A stretch of 64,000 nucleotides of DNA from Coprinopsis marcescibilis (Eukaryota > Basidiomycota > Agaricomycetes > Agaricales > Psathyrellaceae). The translations under genes were made by a program, and so were the position numbers. The notes under the pieces are model-generated. The model was not told where the DNA came from and ran no database searches. It worked only from the letters and a program-made list of their open reading frames with translations. The stretch spans positions 1 to 64,000 of the forward strand of contig ML210253.1 of the NCBI GenBank assembly GCA_004369085.1, written 5' to 3'. Positions 43,751-57,377 of this stretch are shown one piece after another. The stretch's first letter is position 1, and each line of letters starts with the position of its first letter.

Positions 43751-45847
43751 ATGGCTCAGACAGCGACAATGGGTCCTCCCCTATCCCCAAGAGAAACCAG
43801 ACGCTCAGGACGACGCTCGGCTCCCTCAGCTTCCACCAGCGCATCCAAATCCCCCGACTCTGAACAACCACCCCGCCAGAAAGAACCCTCGTCGCGCTCG
43901 GGGGCGTCTTCAACCGGCAGTGGCACCAGAAACAGGCGGCCGAAGCAGGAAGAACTAGAAGATGCGGTAGATGAACGCAAGGTCACCTCAGCACAGTCAG
44001 TCACCTCCAACGGTTCCACGCACGGGGTGTCCACCAAGAGCAAGCGCAAGGGCAAAGACAAGGACAGACAGCCAACTCCAGAACACATAATAGAAGATAT
44101 ACCAGACTCAGCTACAGATGGAAACCCTCAGGCTGATGAAGAAGAAGAGCAGGGTATTACCCGTTGCGTGTGCGGCAGTAGTGGTGAGCGAGCTTTTCTC
44201 CTCCTTTTCTTTGACCCCCCTTGTTAAACCGTCGGAAAAAGAGGACGACCCTGATGCAGGCGAATTCATGGTTCAGTGTGAGGGGTGCAAAGTGTGGCAG
44301 CACGGTCTATGCATGGGCTACCAGTCAGAAGATCAGGTTCACGATGATGACTACTACTGCGAACAGTGCAAACCCGAACTTCATATGGATCTTCTCAAGT
44401 AAGTGGTTCCTCTAATCTGTCTAGATCTAAACTGACCTGCTCCCCAGAAAACTAGCCAACAAGAAAGGGCGCCATGCACAAAACCAGGCCCATGCTCAAA
44501 GCGCTTCAGCCGCATCCCGAGTCTCGCGTTCCCACTCCCCCGGCCTCAACGCAAAACAAATCTCAAAGCGCCGCAATACTATGAACAGCCGGGATGCTGA
44601 TTTTGCCGAGAGCCTGAAGGAAATTATCGAAGCAACAGCAGCAGAAGCCGCCGCGAAAGACGTTGGACCTTGCCAAGCCAACGAAGACACTTCAAGGAAC
44701 ATGGAAATCGAGACCGAAGCCCCAGTTATAGCGAAGAAAAAGAGGAAACGCACAGAAGATGAGGTGTACGTTTCAAATTCATGGCTGCTTCATCTTATGT
44801 TTATTGAAACCTGCCTTGACAGACCCTCGAAAAAGCGGACGCGTTCAGCATCAACAACCTCGGACAACCCTGCATCAGTGATAGCTCGTTCCGAAACCCC
44901 AATTTTAACAAAAGCCCCTTCACAAGCCCCAGCACCTCCCAAACCTCCCGCCAAGAACAAAAGGGGAGGGAGAAAAGTCGTAACGAGCGAGGCAGTGGTT
45001 TCCCTTGAGGGCGAAGAAGGTGCGTAGTGATGAGCTACTTTGTTCCATCAATCCATTCAAACCCACGACAACAGCTCCGGTGATGGCCACGACAACAACG
45101 AAACGCGGGGGACAGCGCAAGGCAAATGCTAAAAGGCCTCCATTATCTCATGCCACCTCTCATAATTCAGGTGGCACAGGCCAAGAACACCACCGACGAA
45201 CAGGACAGAGCACCTCCAACGCCCCAAATTCAAGCGCTGCGCCCGATTCTCGAGCATACCGCAATAGCCATGCATACGCAGTTTCCCAACAACCCCTTCT
45301 AACATCTTGGGGGCTACCTGATTATCTCGCGCACCTGGAGCACATGCTGCCAACACATACACCCCAACCATTGGATGTTCCGACAGGGTCCTCCAGCGTC
45401 CTTCCGGCCAGCGAAAGGCACAATAGCACCGAGCGCACAATGGAACGGGGCGTCAAAGTGAAGTGGCCAAGCAAGCGGATGAGCGTTGGCGATATGAACA
45501 AGCGGGTTCGGGCTTTAGTTGAATGGGTTGGTCGGGAGCAGGCCAGCGCACTCGACCGTGAGCGACGAAGGGACTCTCTGGAGAGCAGCTTGCGCCAACA
45601 GGAGGCAAGCGACGCGCAGCTTCTTCGAACCGGCGACGAGAATGACCTGGCGTACCAAGACGCTCTAGCTCGGGTGCAGAAAGGGAACGGGGATGACATT
45701 GTCCACAAACCATTGGAAAAAGAATCAACAGCATCAACGATGAAGCAGATGGAGGAGCTCATGGAGGAGCTCATATCGTTCCAGGAAAGATTTGGTCCTG
45801 GAGCTAAATCGCGGGATCGTGAGCGGCGGACAGCTAGTAACAGCTGA
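43751..45847 (+). CDS. PHD-finger protein, Cti6-like (Rpd3L histone deacetylase complex)
   Basis: A chromatin protein with one PHD finger. After a Ser/Pro-rich basic N-terminus (RETRRSGRRSAPS) the finger reads TRCVCGSS, GEFMVQCEGCKVWQHGLCMG and YYCEQCKPELH. The Cys4-His-Cys3 set is complete, and the CMG context matches yeast Cti6, which reads H3K4 methylation for Rpd3L. The remaining ~400 residues are Lys/Ser/Thr-rich with nuclear-localisation-like clusters (KKKRKRTEDE, PSKKRTRSAS) and a C-terminal helical part (VGDMNKRVRALVEWVGREQA, MKQMEELMEELISFQERFG). Introns within the finger (after GSS) and after LLK fit well. Start MAQTATMG was chosen; an in-frame ATG at 43670 would add 27 residues. 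About 620 residues. Confidence 0.8.
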
Positions 45848-46040
45848 TTGTCGGCTTGACATTGTGGGATTGATTATAATTCTTTGTTGTTGCAGGACAC
45901 TAGCTTCTTTTTATTGGTTTTTTATTGAGATGTGTATTTGCATGACCTTGTACATTATGGTTTTCTTCCTTGCTTAAGCGCCCAATTCAACCGTGTGTTT
46001 CTGTGCCCTTGGAACCAAACATCGAAGCTCGCGATCAATA

Positions 46041-49000
46041 ATGGCTGCGCCGAGTCTGACGTTGAGTCCAAGTCCTATACCGTCTTTGGCGACGTCCACC
46101 GCGGCTCGCTGCACTGCGACCATCGACACAACCATGTCAGGGATTTCGAGCGACGAGCAAGGATGGCCAGCATCACCAGACCTGTCCGAGTCCACTGTAG
46201 GGTTGCACTTCGTTGATAGCGATGACGAGCCCGACGTTCACGAGGCAGATTACTCCCATTACTCGCAGCAAATGGACGACCTGATGGACGGCGAAGACCC
46301 GGAAGGCAATGCAAAGGGAGCAGAAAATGAGGGCAGTGACGACGATGAAGGCTTTGTCTACACGGGCGTTGATGCCCCAGACATTTCATCATTGTCCTAC
46401 CAGGACCAGCTACGCGACGTACTCGACCAGGACAATACAGAGAGCTCTGCCAATGACGCAAATGAAGTCGAAATATCCCTAATGGTCGACGATAACTCAG
46501 AGCCTCTCGTATGTAACATCTATCTCTCTAGCTCAATTTCCAACCTTTCAAATTGTGGCCTTTAGGAAGAGTTTCAGTACCAGGAGGAAGTGCTGTCAAA
46601 CATTAACTCCCCTTCCACATCGTCCATACCAATGACACCACCATCTAGAGTTGGTTCGCCTGCGCAACTATTCCGTTCACATAAACCAAATCGGCCGTTT
46701 CTACACCCTACAGTCTCCCGCTTACGTTCATTCACCCCTCAAGCTCAAGATTATCTCTCTTCACCACGAAGGGATAATCTTAACCTTTCCCAGTCCCAGT
46801 TCCTCGAGTCGCCGTCACCTTCCCGCTTCTCCTCGATGTCCAGGGCATCGTCCGTCTCCAATCTTCGTGCAAGCACCAATGGGAGGGCCAGGGATGAATC
46901 TACCTCAAGACGCGACCCCTTCCGGTGGTCAGAGCTTCAATCAATAACCAACCAACTGTTCTCAAAGGCATCACAAAAGGCAACTGCTCTGTTGGGGAAA
47001 GCCAGCTTCAGCACTCCGACCGTTTTGGCCGCCAATGGGATGGTCTGCGTTGGAATGGTGGATGGAAGGATTGCGGTGTACGATTTCAGGCAGACATTGA
47101 AGGCTGTTTGCGGGGATGAGTCTCTAGGTCCGCTTTCCCAATTCGTGGCCCAAAGCCTTCTGTCTGACTTCATACGTAGCTTCCACTGCTGGTCCCGTCA
47201 CTTCACTGGCCCTCTCCCATGACCACACATGTATCGCGTCCGGCCACGAAAGCGGCCACATTCAACTGTATGACTTGAAAAAGCCAAGTTCACCAATTAG
47301 ATCCGTCGCTCCGACTACGCTGGCAATCATAGCAACAGGTAGAAAGGAAGGGCACTTGCAAGGATCACGCATTATCAGCATGGGCTTTGTGGCTGGGAGA
47401 CATACCGCACTCGTTTCTGCGGATGAACATGGTCTAGCATTCTATCACTCTTTGGGAAAGATGCTCTTCGTAGAAGCGTCCGACATTCTGCGGATACTTG
47501 GCCAATACCCTGACCCATCCAAGACTCTGCCTCCGCCTGGTTCTAAAGGAGCGTTGGACGATGTTCCGGGAAGAAGGCAATCTCGATACACTGTGCTATC
47601 AATGGCTCCTCTCCCACTTGGAACAGTTTCTCACCCAACTGATGCCTACGACGTCGTGGCGCTGTTAACTCCAACCAAGCTTGTGGTGGTGGGCCTACGT
47701 CCCACTCCGAAGACCTGGTTCAAACGTCCTAGAGAGCTTGAAGAGGGCCATTTGACGCGATCAAAGATGAAGGGAACCTTGGCTTGGTTTCCCAGCGTTT
47801 CACGCTCATCTCACAGCTCAACGAGCAGCCCTCAAGCGAACCTGGCCAGACAGAAGGACGATACCACTGTCGAGTCCCTGAGCCCTGTCCTGGCTTACAG
47901 CTGGGGTAACTCTCTCCACTTTATCAAGGTCATGGAATCGCGACTCAAGCAAAGGGTACGCAGCTCAAAGACAGGGAAGACGGCCGATATTGAAATTGGG
48001 ACAATTATCTTCGAAGACTCACATCACCATGTGGCTGATGAAACCATTATTGCATTGCAGTGGCTGCACGCAAACGTATGTCTTTCATCTCATTTCTTTT
48101 GCGCCGTTCTTTAATTTATTCGCACAGCAACTCGTTTTCGTGACTGAAACGACCATAGCCGTATATGACACTCAGCTGTCTCGCGTACTTGAGTGGAGCA
48201 AATTCGACGGATTGTCACTGATGTCCCCAACGCTCAGCCAGACCACCAATGGTTCCATCAACTATAAGGACTCTGTTGCAGAGGTTGCACACAGCTTGCG
48301 GGTTTACAAGGGCAAGATGTTCCTACTGGTAATATCCAAAGTTGTATGCCATTGAAAATCACTGACAGTGTCCCTTGACAGTGCCGTGATCGGCTTCTCG
48401 TCGGAACGATGCTTACTTGGGCTGATCACATACTATCTCTCGTCGAGGCTGGCGACTTCCTTGGGGCCATTGAGCTTTGCCGCTCCTACTATACAGACGA
48501 GGCGCCGGGAAATAGAAATGGACTGCCTGAGAACCTCGAGCTCAGGAAAGCCGTGATAGGGGGGAAATTGCGGAGCTTGATGCAAGCTTCATCCAACTAC
48601 GCCTTTTCAGAAGACCGCATGCAAGACGATACACACGTGACCCCGGATAATCGAGGAGTAGACAGGACGCCTTTGTTCGAGGGATTGGTGTCAGCATCTT
48701 GCAAAGCGTCCGTTTCCCTCCAGGATTTCGATTTTCTATTCGAGGACCTCTTCCAACAATACGACGATTCCGGGATCGCCGGCATATACCTGCGACAAAT
48801 GGAACCTTTTATTTTGGACAACGAAATTCGATATGTACCCCCGCGAATCACACAGCGGCTGATAGCCCTTCACGAAACCAATGGGCAGTCAGAATACGTT
48901 GAGAGGATCATATGGCACATGGACCCCTCTTGCCTCGACCTGAATCAAACAATCCACCTCTGCCAAAAGTTCCACCTCTACGACGCACTCATCTACATTT

Positions 49001-51045
49001 ACACCCGTGCATTGCAAGACTACGTTGCTCCTGTCGTCGAACTACTGGACCTCATCCGAAGAATCCGGCGATTGAGGAGAGCCCAGTATATCAATGTGGA
49101 CTCAAGCAGCCTCGATGACGAAACATCATTAGAAGCCCTTACCTTGAACGCCTACAAGATATATCCGTATTTGTCGGATGTTCTGTCAGGACTCTCATAT
49201 CCAAGCGAGGAGCCGTTGCCCGCTGGGGAGAGGGAGAACGCCAAGCAAGCTCTGTATTCCTTCCTGTTCTTTGGGAGGTCGAGTGTATGGCCCCCAGGAA
49301 ATGAAGGAAAACTCATCCTTACGGCTGATGAAGAAGCTGGAATGGAGCCAACATACCCTTACGCCCGTCAGCTCTTGAGGTTTGACTCAGAAGCCTTCCT
49401 TCATTCCCTGGACATCGCCTTTGAAGATTCCTTCCTCAATGACGACAGTCAAACCGTGAACCGACTCATTATCGTCAGGATTCTCCTCGAAATACTTTCC
49501 GATGACGAACTTACGACCGAGGACGCCACATTCGTAAACATTTTCATTGCCCGCAACGTCCCAAAATATCCCCAATTCCTTCCAATCTCGCCTACAATAC
49601 TTCACAATGTTCTCATCGGGCTTGGAGAAGACCCTGATCCATCAACTCGCGAAGACCGTCAACTTGCCGCAGAGTATCTGCTTTCGGTTTACAACCCGCA
49701 TGACAGCGAGCGTATTGTCTCCCTGTTCGAAGAGGCTGGGTTCTATCGCATCCTTAGGACGTGGTACAGACATGATCGCCGATGGACCCCACTTTTCTTT
49801 ACATACATCAACGATCAGCAACTGCACCCTTCCAGTCTGTTCGCCAGTCTACACGAGGTACTGAACACTGCTTCCAGGCAAACCAAGGGGTCATCTCCAG
49901 ATGACCTAGCCAACGCCCTCGCCGACTCGCTTTCACCGCTTCTCCATGCAAGCTTCACAAACACAGCCGCTCTTGTCGACCACCACCATCCTCGACTGCA
50001 CGAACAAGCACTGCGCGTGCTGAAAACAGAATTCGAAGGCGCCGATGAAGCTCAATTCCTCTACCTGAAGCATCTGTTTATTGGGTCCAACGACGACGAA
50101 GATGTCATCGTATTGACGAGGAAAACAACCCCTGCCGACCTACCGCAATCAATGTTAAAAAGCTTCATAGAACTTCAAACTCGGCTCCATCCCGAAGATG
50201 CCGTGGACGTTCTGAAGTGTCTTGACGACGCGATTACCGATTGGACGGAAATAATGGAGATATGTGAAAGCAACAACGCATGGAACACAGTTGTATGGGC
50301 TATGGATTGGAAGGGGGAGCCTCAGGCTGCGTTAAAGAAATCGGGTCAGTTCTACAAGCAGCTCGTACGAAGTGTCATCCGATCCCTTTCAAACCAAGAG
50401 CGACCGTCCAAGGAACTTAATCTGTTCGTATCGCTTGGGTATACAGGGAGAGAGATATGTCTGCAGCGTTCTCAGAGCCTCGCGGCATCCGAAGTCCCTC
50501 TGGAAGACCTTTGGTTCGCACTGCTCAGCACTCAAATTCACGCGGTACAGACGGTCTCTGCAAGCGGTTTAGACGAAAGTGGAGAGGATTTCCAATCAGT
50601 TCTTATACAACTACGTTCCCTAGTGCAAACAACGTTTACGGGATTGGTATCGATCACATCCACTCAAGCCGTATCTTTCCCTCGCCTTTTCAAACGTCTG
50701 GTCGATTCAACCCCAACGGCATCTGGGACCCACTACACAGAGTTCCGGATCATTTTGGGCGGAATGCTCGAGTCTTATCGTTCCGACGCCGATATGCTCG
50801 ATATCACCAAACAAATGATTGGACGGGATTTGTTCGAAAACTTTGCACGAGTCTCGACCGCGAAGAAACGGGGATGGGCAGCTTCGCGGGGCGTGTGCAG
50901 CATCTGCAAGAGACCATTACTGGGAGATTTTTCTCCGAAAATGAACCATTCAATTCAGGTTAGCGTAGGCCAGATTGTTGTTTCGCGGACGGGCTTGGTA
51001 TCGCACCAAGAGTGCTTATTGTCTCGGACGTTGGACGAATCATAG
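46041..51045 (+). CDS. VPS8: vacuolar protein sorting-associated protein 8 (CORVET subunit)
   Basis: A Rab5-binding subunit of the CORVET tether on early endosomes. The N-terminal ~280 residues are acidic and Ser-rich. The beta-propeller follows: ANGMVCVGMVDGRIAVYDF, AGPVTSLALSHDHTCIASGH, ESGHIQLYDLKKP, SRIISMGFVAGRHTALVSAD, EHGLAFYHSLGKMLF. Then a long alpha-solenoid, mostly in one exon from about 48409 (LVEAGDFLGAIELCRSYYTD, YVERIIWHMDPSCLDLNQTI, FHLYDALIYIYTRALQDYVA). It ends in a degenerate RING-like zinc motif (CSICKRPLLGD, LVSHQECLL). About 1,480 residues, as expected. Introns are confined to the 5' part. The stop is 90 bp from that of the convergent COG2 gene. Confidence 0.92.
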
Positions 51046-51135
51046 TTTTGTGTATGAAGTTGTAATGATTCTATCGTACGCTCCACTCGACTCCTCGGAG
51101 AGGGTCGGAGTGACTGGTGTTCAACTAGGCTGGAT

Positions 51136-54100
51136 CTATTCTACTATATTTTCAGGTCGTGGATGGATTCCAGTAAATTTATACTCACCATCAACGGAAT
51201 ATACCATCTCTTTGAGGGCTCTGAAGTGCTCATTATCCTCCACCGCCACGCCGAGAGAGGTAGCATCTTTTCCAAAGGCTTCAACGTCAAGTATCATTTG
51301 AGCACGAATACGTTCTTCATCTCGACCCTCGTCTTCGTTCGCGGCCGAATTATTCCCAAAGAGCGAAAAGGAAGCTTTCTTCCCTTTTTTCAAACGTCTG
51401 AGTGATTCTTCAGTCTTCCTCTTTGAGGATAGATGGTTGATATATCTAGAAGATAAAATTCAGGGGTAAAATCGAGTAAACTTAGGTTGAGGGAGTGGTA
51501 ACTACCTAGTTGTTACCGCATTAAAGACCTCTGTGGAATATGCTTTAAGGTATCGTTCCTTGATCTGCGCGCCGGGGCCGTCACTAACCCCGATGCCAAA
51601 AAAGTGTTTGACTGGTCGAAGAACAGTGGAAACAAAGTGACTTGGTTCTACTGGCATTCGCTTGTTAGACATGGCCCTAAATTGGGCAGGAATACTTCTC
51701 ATCGGTGACAATGCATCGCTACACCTTCGAGTCAAGATGGCGATTATCATGACTGATAAAGAGGGGATACGTTCAGACATTCTTGACAATGCTGCGTCTA
51801 GTGCGGCTATTTGAAAAGCATGGGTAACGGATTTGAAGCGGAGCCTTCCTGAGAAATATTTACCTTGCGGTTGAGCGTCTTCCATGTCACCTGTGTCGGG
51901 TACCACTAGCTTGATTTCTTGGTCCCATACTGTCCGGACCATTTTTTCCATTGCGGAAATGTCGATGATAGCGGCAGAGTATTGGCGCAGGGCTAGGTCA
52001 TCAGCAGTGGTGTTTTCTGCTGCTGATGTATCCGTTGCTGACGCTGTTCCCTGATTCAATGGGAAACCGGGTTAATCACAACTTCCTGTGGCGAAACCGA
52101 GAGGTTAACCTTTGGGTCTTGCGCTACCTTGATGTCAAGGGCATCCAGGCAGTTCGAAAGCCACGAGAAGTATCGACTAAGTATCTGGTGACAGCCTGTG
52201 TTATACATGTCCGTAACAAAAAGACGCCGAGCAATTTACCTGCAACGTCAATCGCCAGAACCTAGAACATAATTCGGGGATGAACACTTGTGAGCTCCAA
52301 CAAGCCGAAATGGATATCCATGCCGATGCGGCCTGAGAAGTGACAAATGGGCTGAGATCTAAGATAAATCAGCCAAGGCACAGATCATTGCAAAGCAAGA
52401 TGAATACCTTTCGAGTACACGGGCTCTAGTTTCTGCGTGGATAAAGAGCCTTCAAGCTTGCCAACAATTTCTTTCCACCGAAGTTGGTAATACACTGGCA
52501 GTTGCCACCGTCGTTCGAAAATCTTGTATGACTCGTGGGCGCGAAGGGTCTCGACTGCATGTGCAGATGGCGCAAGGAATTCGAGAGATCGAATGAACGC
52601 CTGTGTTGTTTCGTAATGCTGCGAATGGTAGGTCAGGTATCTGAAGGGATATCGGTGACCTTTACATACCTTGCGAAATTCGTCCGGCTTCCCAGCTGAG
52701 AATACTACAGTCCCAATTTCGTCTTGAATTGTCCGTGAAAGTTCATCCCAGACTACGTTCGCGAGTATCGAGAAGCCATCTGTAACAGCAGACTGTTCGG
52801 CAGATTTCTGGTTCGCCACTGCTTTCGTTCGCAAGGATTCTGCTGCCTCCATAAGGTAGCATACATCTCGCTCAATGAACCTTAGGACTTGATTATACAG
52901 GTGAGCCAAATCGTCGGTCGAATCGTCTAAGAGATACGACTGCGACTTTTGGAAAGCATTGCGCTGCCCGAAGTACAAAGCTTGTTTCGGAATGAACGCA
53001 GTAAATGGTGTATAGGGTGTTTGTGGTCCAGGGAACGTTGCTGATAGAGATGCCTCGGGAATGTCGGGATGGAAAGGGGTGTGAGGGACGAGTGGGGAGT
53101 GAGGCGCATCGAGAGCTCCGGGATAAATTGTCTACATTCACTCCGTTAGGTTGCTATTTGCGTTGTGAAAGCCACTTGACTTGCCTTCCGCACAAACTTA
53201 CGCACAACTTGCCTTCGTATTATATCCTCTGCATCTCTCCAGAGACCAAGAAGGTCGTATGTCCGCAAACATTCGGTCAAGTCCGCAATCCATTTGGTTC
53301 TGTCGAGCTCGGTATGCCGACTGTCAGGCTTTCCATCAGTCAGATAGCTAAGCGTTGTTGAGAATAGATTATCCAAATCAGAGGATAGAGTTGAGTGAAT
53401 CCGATCGATCCTCTACGCGGAACATGAGCGAGTGGAGGGAAAAACTGAGGAGAAGGCTCACAAACCCATTGAATCCCATTGATGAATAGACACCTTTCGT
53501 CCCTAGCCTTCATAGCGTGATATAGTAGTTGCGTATATTCGCTCGCAATTCGAGCCAAGTGCTTAGCCCGGTTCGCAGGAAGTCTGCAAAATAAGTTTGG
53601 GTACATTTGGAATGGCGAAATGCTCACTTCTCTTCTGAAGCTTCTTCATTGTTACTGAGTTGCAGGGTCAGCTTCGAACTTGTGAAATCTTCATCCTCAG
53701 GTGAAGATATTGCCAGAAGCTTTTCCAGCCGAGCTACCGAATCCGAGATCTTGAGCAACAGCTGGAGGAGCGCCTGTATACGTCGTGAGTAGAGTGAACA
53801 GGCATTGAAGCATGAGCTTGCCTTTTCTTCACGAAGAAGAGCTCTCTTCTTGAGTTTGGCCTGGATGTTCTGTTGAATCACTTCCAACTCTTGTTTGGAT
53901 TCCTATACGTCATTAGAGGACCCTCCAATACAGCATCAGTAGACAATCCTTACAAGAATTTGGCTCCGTATCCCCCCCAACGGACGTTTCAGCGTTTCGA
54001 GACGCGTCCCCTCGTCCCTCAAATCGGTGCTTAGACTGATGAAGGCTTCATAGTCGTCGTTGATGAGCTTGACCAATTCCTCTTTCAGGGTTGCCAGATA

Positions 54101-54373
54101 TTCGCGAAGCTCGGAGCGTAGGTCAGGCAGCGATGTGTATGAGCGTGAGGATAAGAATTCTTCTACATCGAAAGTATCGGCTGTTAAATATGGATTGCTA
54201 TGTGAAAGAGGGACATATGCAGGTAAAGTCGGGACATCTGGGCCAAGTTCTTCAAAATTCTGTTTCGTTGCACTGAGTCGTTCGCGACTCTCCAGTTCCT
54301 CTGCGAGTCTTTCGAGCTCATATGGATCTGGAGATATAATGCTGTCGCGACGGTGCTGAGGAGGTTGTGCCAT
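51136..54373 (-). CDS. COG2: conserved oligomeric Golgi complex subunit 2
   Basis: A lobe A subunit of the COG tether that guides retrograde vesicles within the Golgi. The N-terminal CATCHR helices are diagnostic: TFDVEEFLSSRSYTSLPDLR, ELREYLATLKEELVKLINDD, YEAFISLSTDLRDEGTRLET, LKRPLGGIRSQI. Later parts: ISDSVARLEKLLAISSPEDE, RAKHLARIASEYTQLLYHAM, LFSTTLSYLTDG, WIADLTECLRTYDLLGLWRD, then the C-terminal domain with QTPYTPFTAFIPKQALYFGQ and QHYETTQAFIRSLEFLAPSA. It ends IHPRPENIVE. More than ten introns. About 830 residues. Divergent from the hemerythrin-domain gene (283 bp between starts). The internal splice pattern is approximate. Confidence 0.88.
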
Positions 54374-54656
54374 TATTGACCGTCACTGTCGTCGCCTCTT
54401 GGCAGGAGTTCGTCGGGGTGGCTGTGCATTGCTTGCCAAAGTCGTCTGTTCCAAGCATGGAAAGCTGACTCACGGCAATTTGATCAGCACCAATCACCCC
54501 TGTCAGCCATTCTTATGGAGATTACATTGCTTGACCAAGTTCTCCCACCGCCCCCCGTAATATGGTTTATGCTATCATGGGTAGCCCCAGACGCCGCATA
54601 CAAAAGGACCACTATTCTGGATTTTGGTTAGCCAAAACCCCCTTTCACAAACAACC

Positions 54657-55410
54657 ATGTCCTCCACGGGCAAACGCGACTTTGAGGCCATCCGTTTAGA
54701 AAGACGTCTGAATCGCGTATGTACCCATCCCAACAGATCATGTATCATGACTGCTCCTGGAGCTCATTTTACCGTGCTTGTAGCTGAGCGAAGGCATGAG
54801 CCATTTTCATGAGCATTTCAAACGCCAGTGTATGAAGTCATCGCTTTGGCCCATTAGTAGTATCCTGACATATTTCCAACAGTCAACACACTCTATGAGG
54901 TGAATATTGGGTGACCATGACCCAGTTGCGTGCTCATAGTATCACACATAGCTCGCCGATGGCTCATATAACGAAAGGGGACTTTCGTTCAGCATGTACA
55001 TTCAAACAGCGAAAGATCTCGTTCAACGTGAGTCGTTTTTACCCGTGAACCTGCACAGCTGACGGTCTCCTTCGCAGATTTGACATTCCATCATACCTAC
55101 GAGGAACGTAATTTCTTTCCAAGTCTTGCCGAGAAGATGCCACAGTTCTCGCAGGCAGATAAGGGTGACCATCTACAATCACACCAAGCCATTCATGAAG
55201 GTCCGCATTCGCCTTGTAGACATTGTGAGGATTCTGAACGTTTGTTTCTTGCGCTTAGGCTTGGATAAACTGGAAAGCCTCGCCGACAATTGGTCCAAGA
55301 ATCCCACTGAATACTCTCCTGCCGAAATGAAAGCATGTTTGGACGGTTTTCGTGAAGTTTTGTTTCGTCATCTCAATCAAGAGGTGCATGTTTTACGGTC
55401 CATGAAATAA
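54657..55410 (+). CDS. hemerythrin-like (HHE) domain protein
   Basis: A small cytosolic-looking protein of about 154 residues with a four-helix hemerythrin fold expected to bind a di-iron centre. Six exons, down to 17 nt, splice cleanly: MSSTGKRDFEAIRLERRLNR, LSEGMSHFHEHFKRQ, FNTLYE, LADGSYNERGLSFSMYIQTA, HLTFHHTYEERNFFPSLAEK, HLQSHQAIHEGLDKLESLAD, FREVLFRHLNQEVHVLRSMK. The ligand motifs are present: H-x3-H early, HHTYEE, HQAIHEGL and HLNQE. The second exon ends CGCCAGT with a GTATGA donor; the neighbouring GTGTAT donor would shift the frame to a stop. Fungal members are mostly uncharacterised; oxygen, NO or iron sensing is possible. I cannot choose. Confidence 0.85.
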
Positions 55411-57377
55411 ACGTGTCTAACAATGGCTTCCAAGGTCAGCGATCTGCGCGGGGAAAATCTACAAAAGTACTTCTCAGTGGAGGAAATAGAAGCGCTTCTT
55501 CTCCTTTTTCATTGAGCTTGGCCTGACATATATCCGTCCATGACAAGGCTGTTTAAGAGTAGTTGAAAGCTTGAAACACCGTCGTCAATCTGCTGGAATA
55601 GTACTCGAAAACAGTAGATCAGAGGAGTACCTGCCAAATGGGAACGACTATTCATGTGCTCTCATAGACCGGTCCCTACTACAAGTAAAAGATTGGCTCT
55701 TCTGCATCATCCTACGGTTTTCTTTGAATCTTGCTTAAATGCCGGACGACTCATCTACTAGTACGTTTAGGGTGTTAAGGAAGAGACCTTACTTTGGTCC
55801 TATTTCTCGCCGTGTGAAGAGAACCTGTGGATTTCGGCGGTTCAGGCCTCGAACTTGCACGCATTCCCGACGTCTTACCATCTGCTGCCCTGTTAGGAGA
55901 GTCATTAGCTGGCATCGTGCAGGTGACTTGTTTATTTGTGCGTCACCGGCACCATTGATCTGAGGTGTATCAGGATTAACTTGAGCTACCAGATCGAACC
56001 TTAATCCGAACGTTTCCTATCCTCACCGAAATATAGTAACGCAGCGATGGTATCAGTAAGGTAAGTAGTCTGAAAAGGTTCGGTGGGATGACCGACACCG
56101 TCGCAAAGATGGCTAAGCTGTAAAGCTTACTGTGAAGCGTCGCCGGACAAATCGTGGTAGGGTCTCTAGCTAGGGTGCCTCCGGCTTTCCCGGTGAAAGG
56201 CTACCAATTCGTTAATAAACCGGCTCGAGGCGGCTATACATGCTCTGAATATCGAGTGTTACATTATAAATTACACTGCAAGTTGTTAATTGGCACAGTC
56301 GTTTAGATTTGAGACGCCTTAACCTGATGTAGATTTACATTTGCCCTGCGTCAGATCGATTTGACTTGCTGAATATGCGATGTCCAGCCCAGTAAGTAAC
56401 CCACAACCCACGGATTTACTAGCGCAGACTAGTCTTGCCGACTTAGATTGCGGATGGCGTGTCCAGCACCACCGACATGTATACATATAATTTTGTCAGA
56501 GGAAATTAAGAGGCTCCCTGCCAGAGGAAATCTTCTTATGCCACCGCATAAGCTCCAGAAGTGGGCCGCGACAGATGACCATAATATTGGTACCGAACCT
56601 GCTAGTAGTAACGCAGGGGGTTGCCCAAAAACGTTCTCGATACCGATTCCAGGGGGTATACTCGGATTACTGGCATGCACAGCCCTCGACGCGCTTAACT
56701 GGCGTACATCAGCATCATCACGCATCTCCGACTTCGACCAGAACACAATGGGTACATAAGCGCATTGAGCCTGAGGCTGTAATCGTGAGTGCTCTGTTTC
56801 AAGGAACCGCAAAAAGCAGGTGACTGATCCAGTAGGGCCCAGCAAAACTATTCTCGAACGCTGATGTCAACACATTGGACATAAAATATTGAATGTGTCC
56901 TTCGCGAACAACCCTGTGATGGGATCCATCCATGGATCTGAATGAAAGCTGACAGGACTCGCCTATTCGAGCAGGTATAGGATGTGGGTATCATATTGAA
57001 CCTGTAAACGGGAAGATGCCAACGAGTTCGCCGTGGAACGGACCAAAAAGTCCATCCTGTTTGCGCCGTGGCATTCAGCCTTGACAGCAAGCTGCCATAC
57101 AAGTAATGCAGCGTGCACCCCGCTAGACCCTGTTGTATCGGCGTTCTTATGGATCCAATTCCAACTGCGTCAAGATTCCAGCCATGCGATAACCTGTTGT
57201 TTCGTGTTTATTTATGCTAACTCCAATTACCACTCAGTTCTATCTTGTCCGAGTTGGACAGAGCCATGGTTGTCATTTCCAAACTGGACTAAAGTAGGTT
57301 CAGAGCCTCCGCTTTACATATATACTCTGAGCCCGTGGACCTTTCAGGTATCCTTGCGAAACCTCTTCATTTCAATC
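55411..57377. other. 2 kb gene-poor stretch, nothing identified
   Basis: This is the longest stretch in the window without a supported gene. The largest frames (55739-55963 plus; 56429-56845 minus, 138 codons) show no family features and overlap on both strands, as chance frames do. I found no terminal inverted repeats, LTRs, tRNA-like folds or simple repeats by eye. It may be a decayed gene or element, or a long promoter for the downstream gene. Confidence 0.4.

Noticed and set aside
55411..56420. tRNA gene or transposon terminal repeats in the empty stretch
   Set aside because: No B-box-like GGTTCRANNCC with a matching cloverleaf and no inverted or direct terminal repeats were seen by eye.
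56429..56845. 138-codon minus-strand frame
   Set aside because: No family features; plus-strand frames of similar length overlap it, as expected for non-coding sequence.
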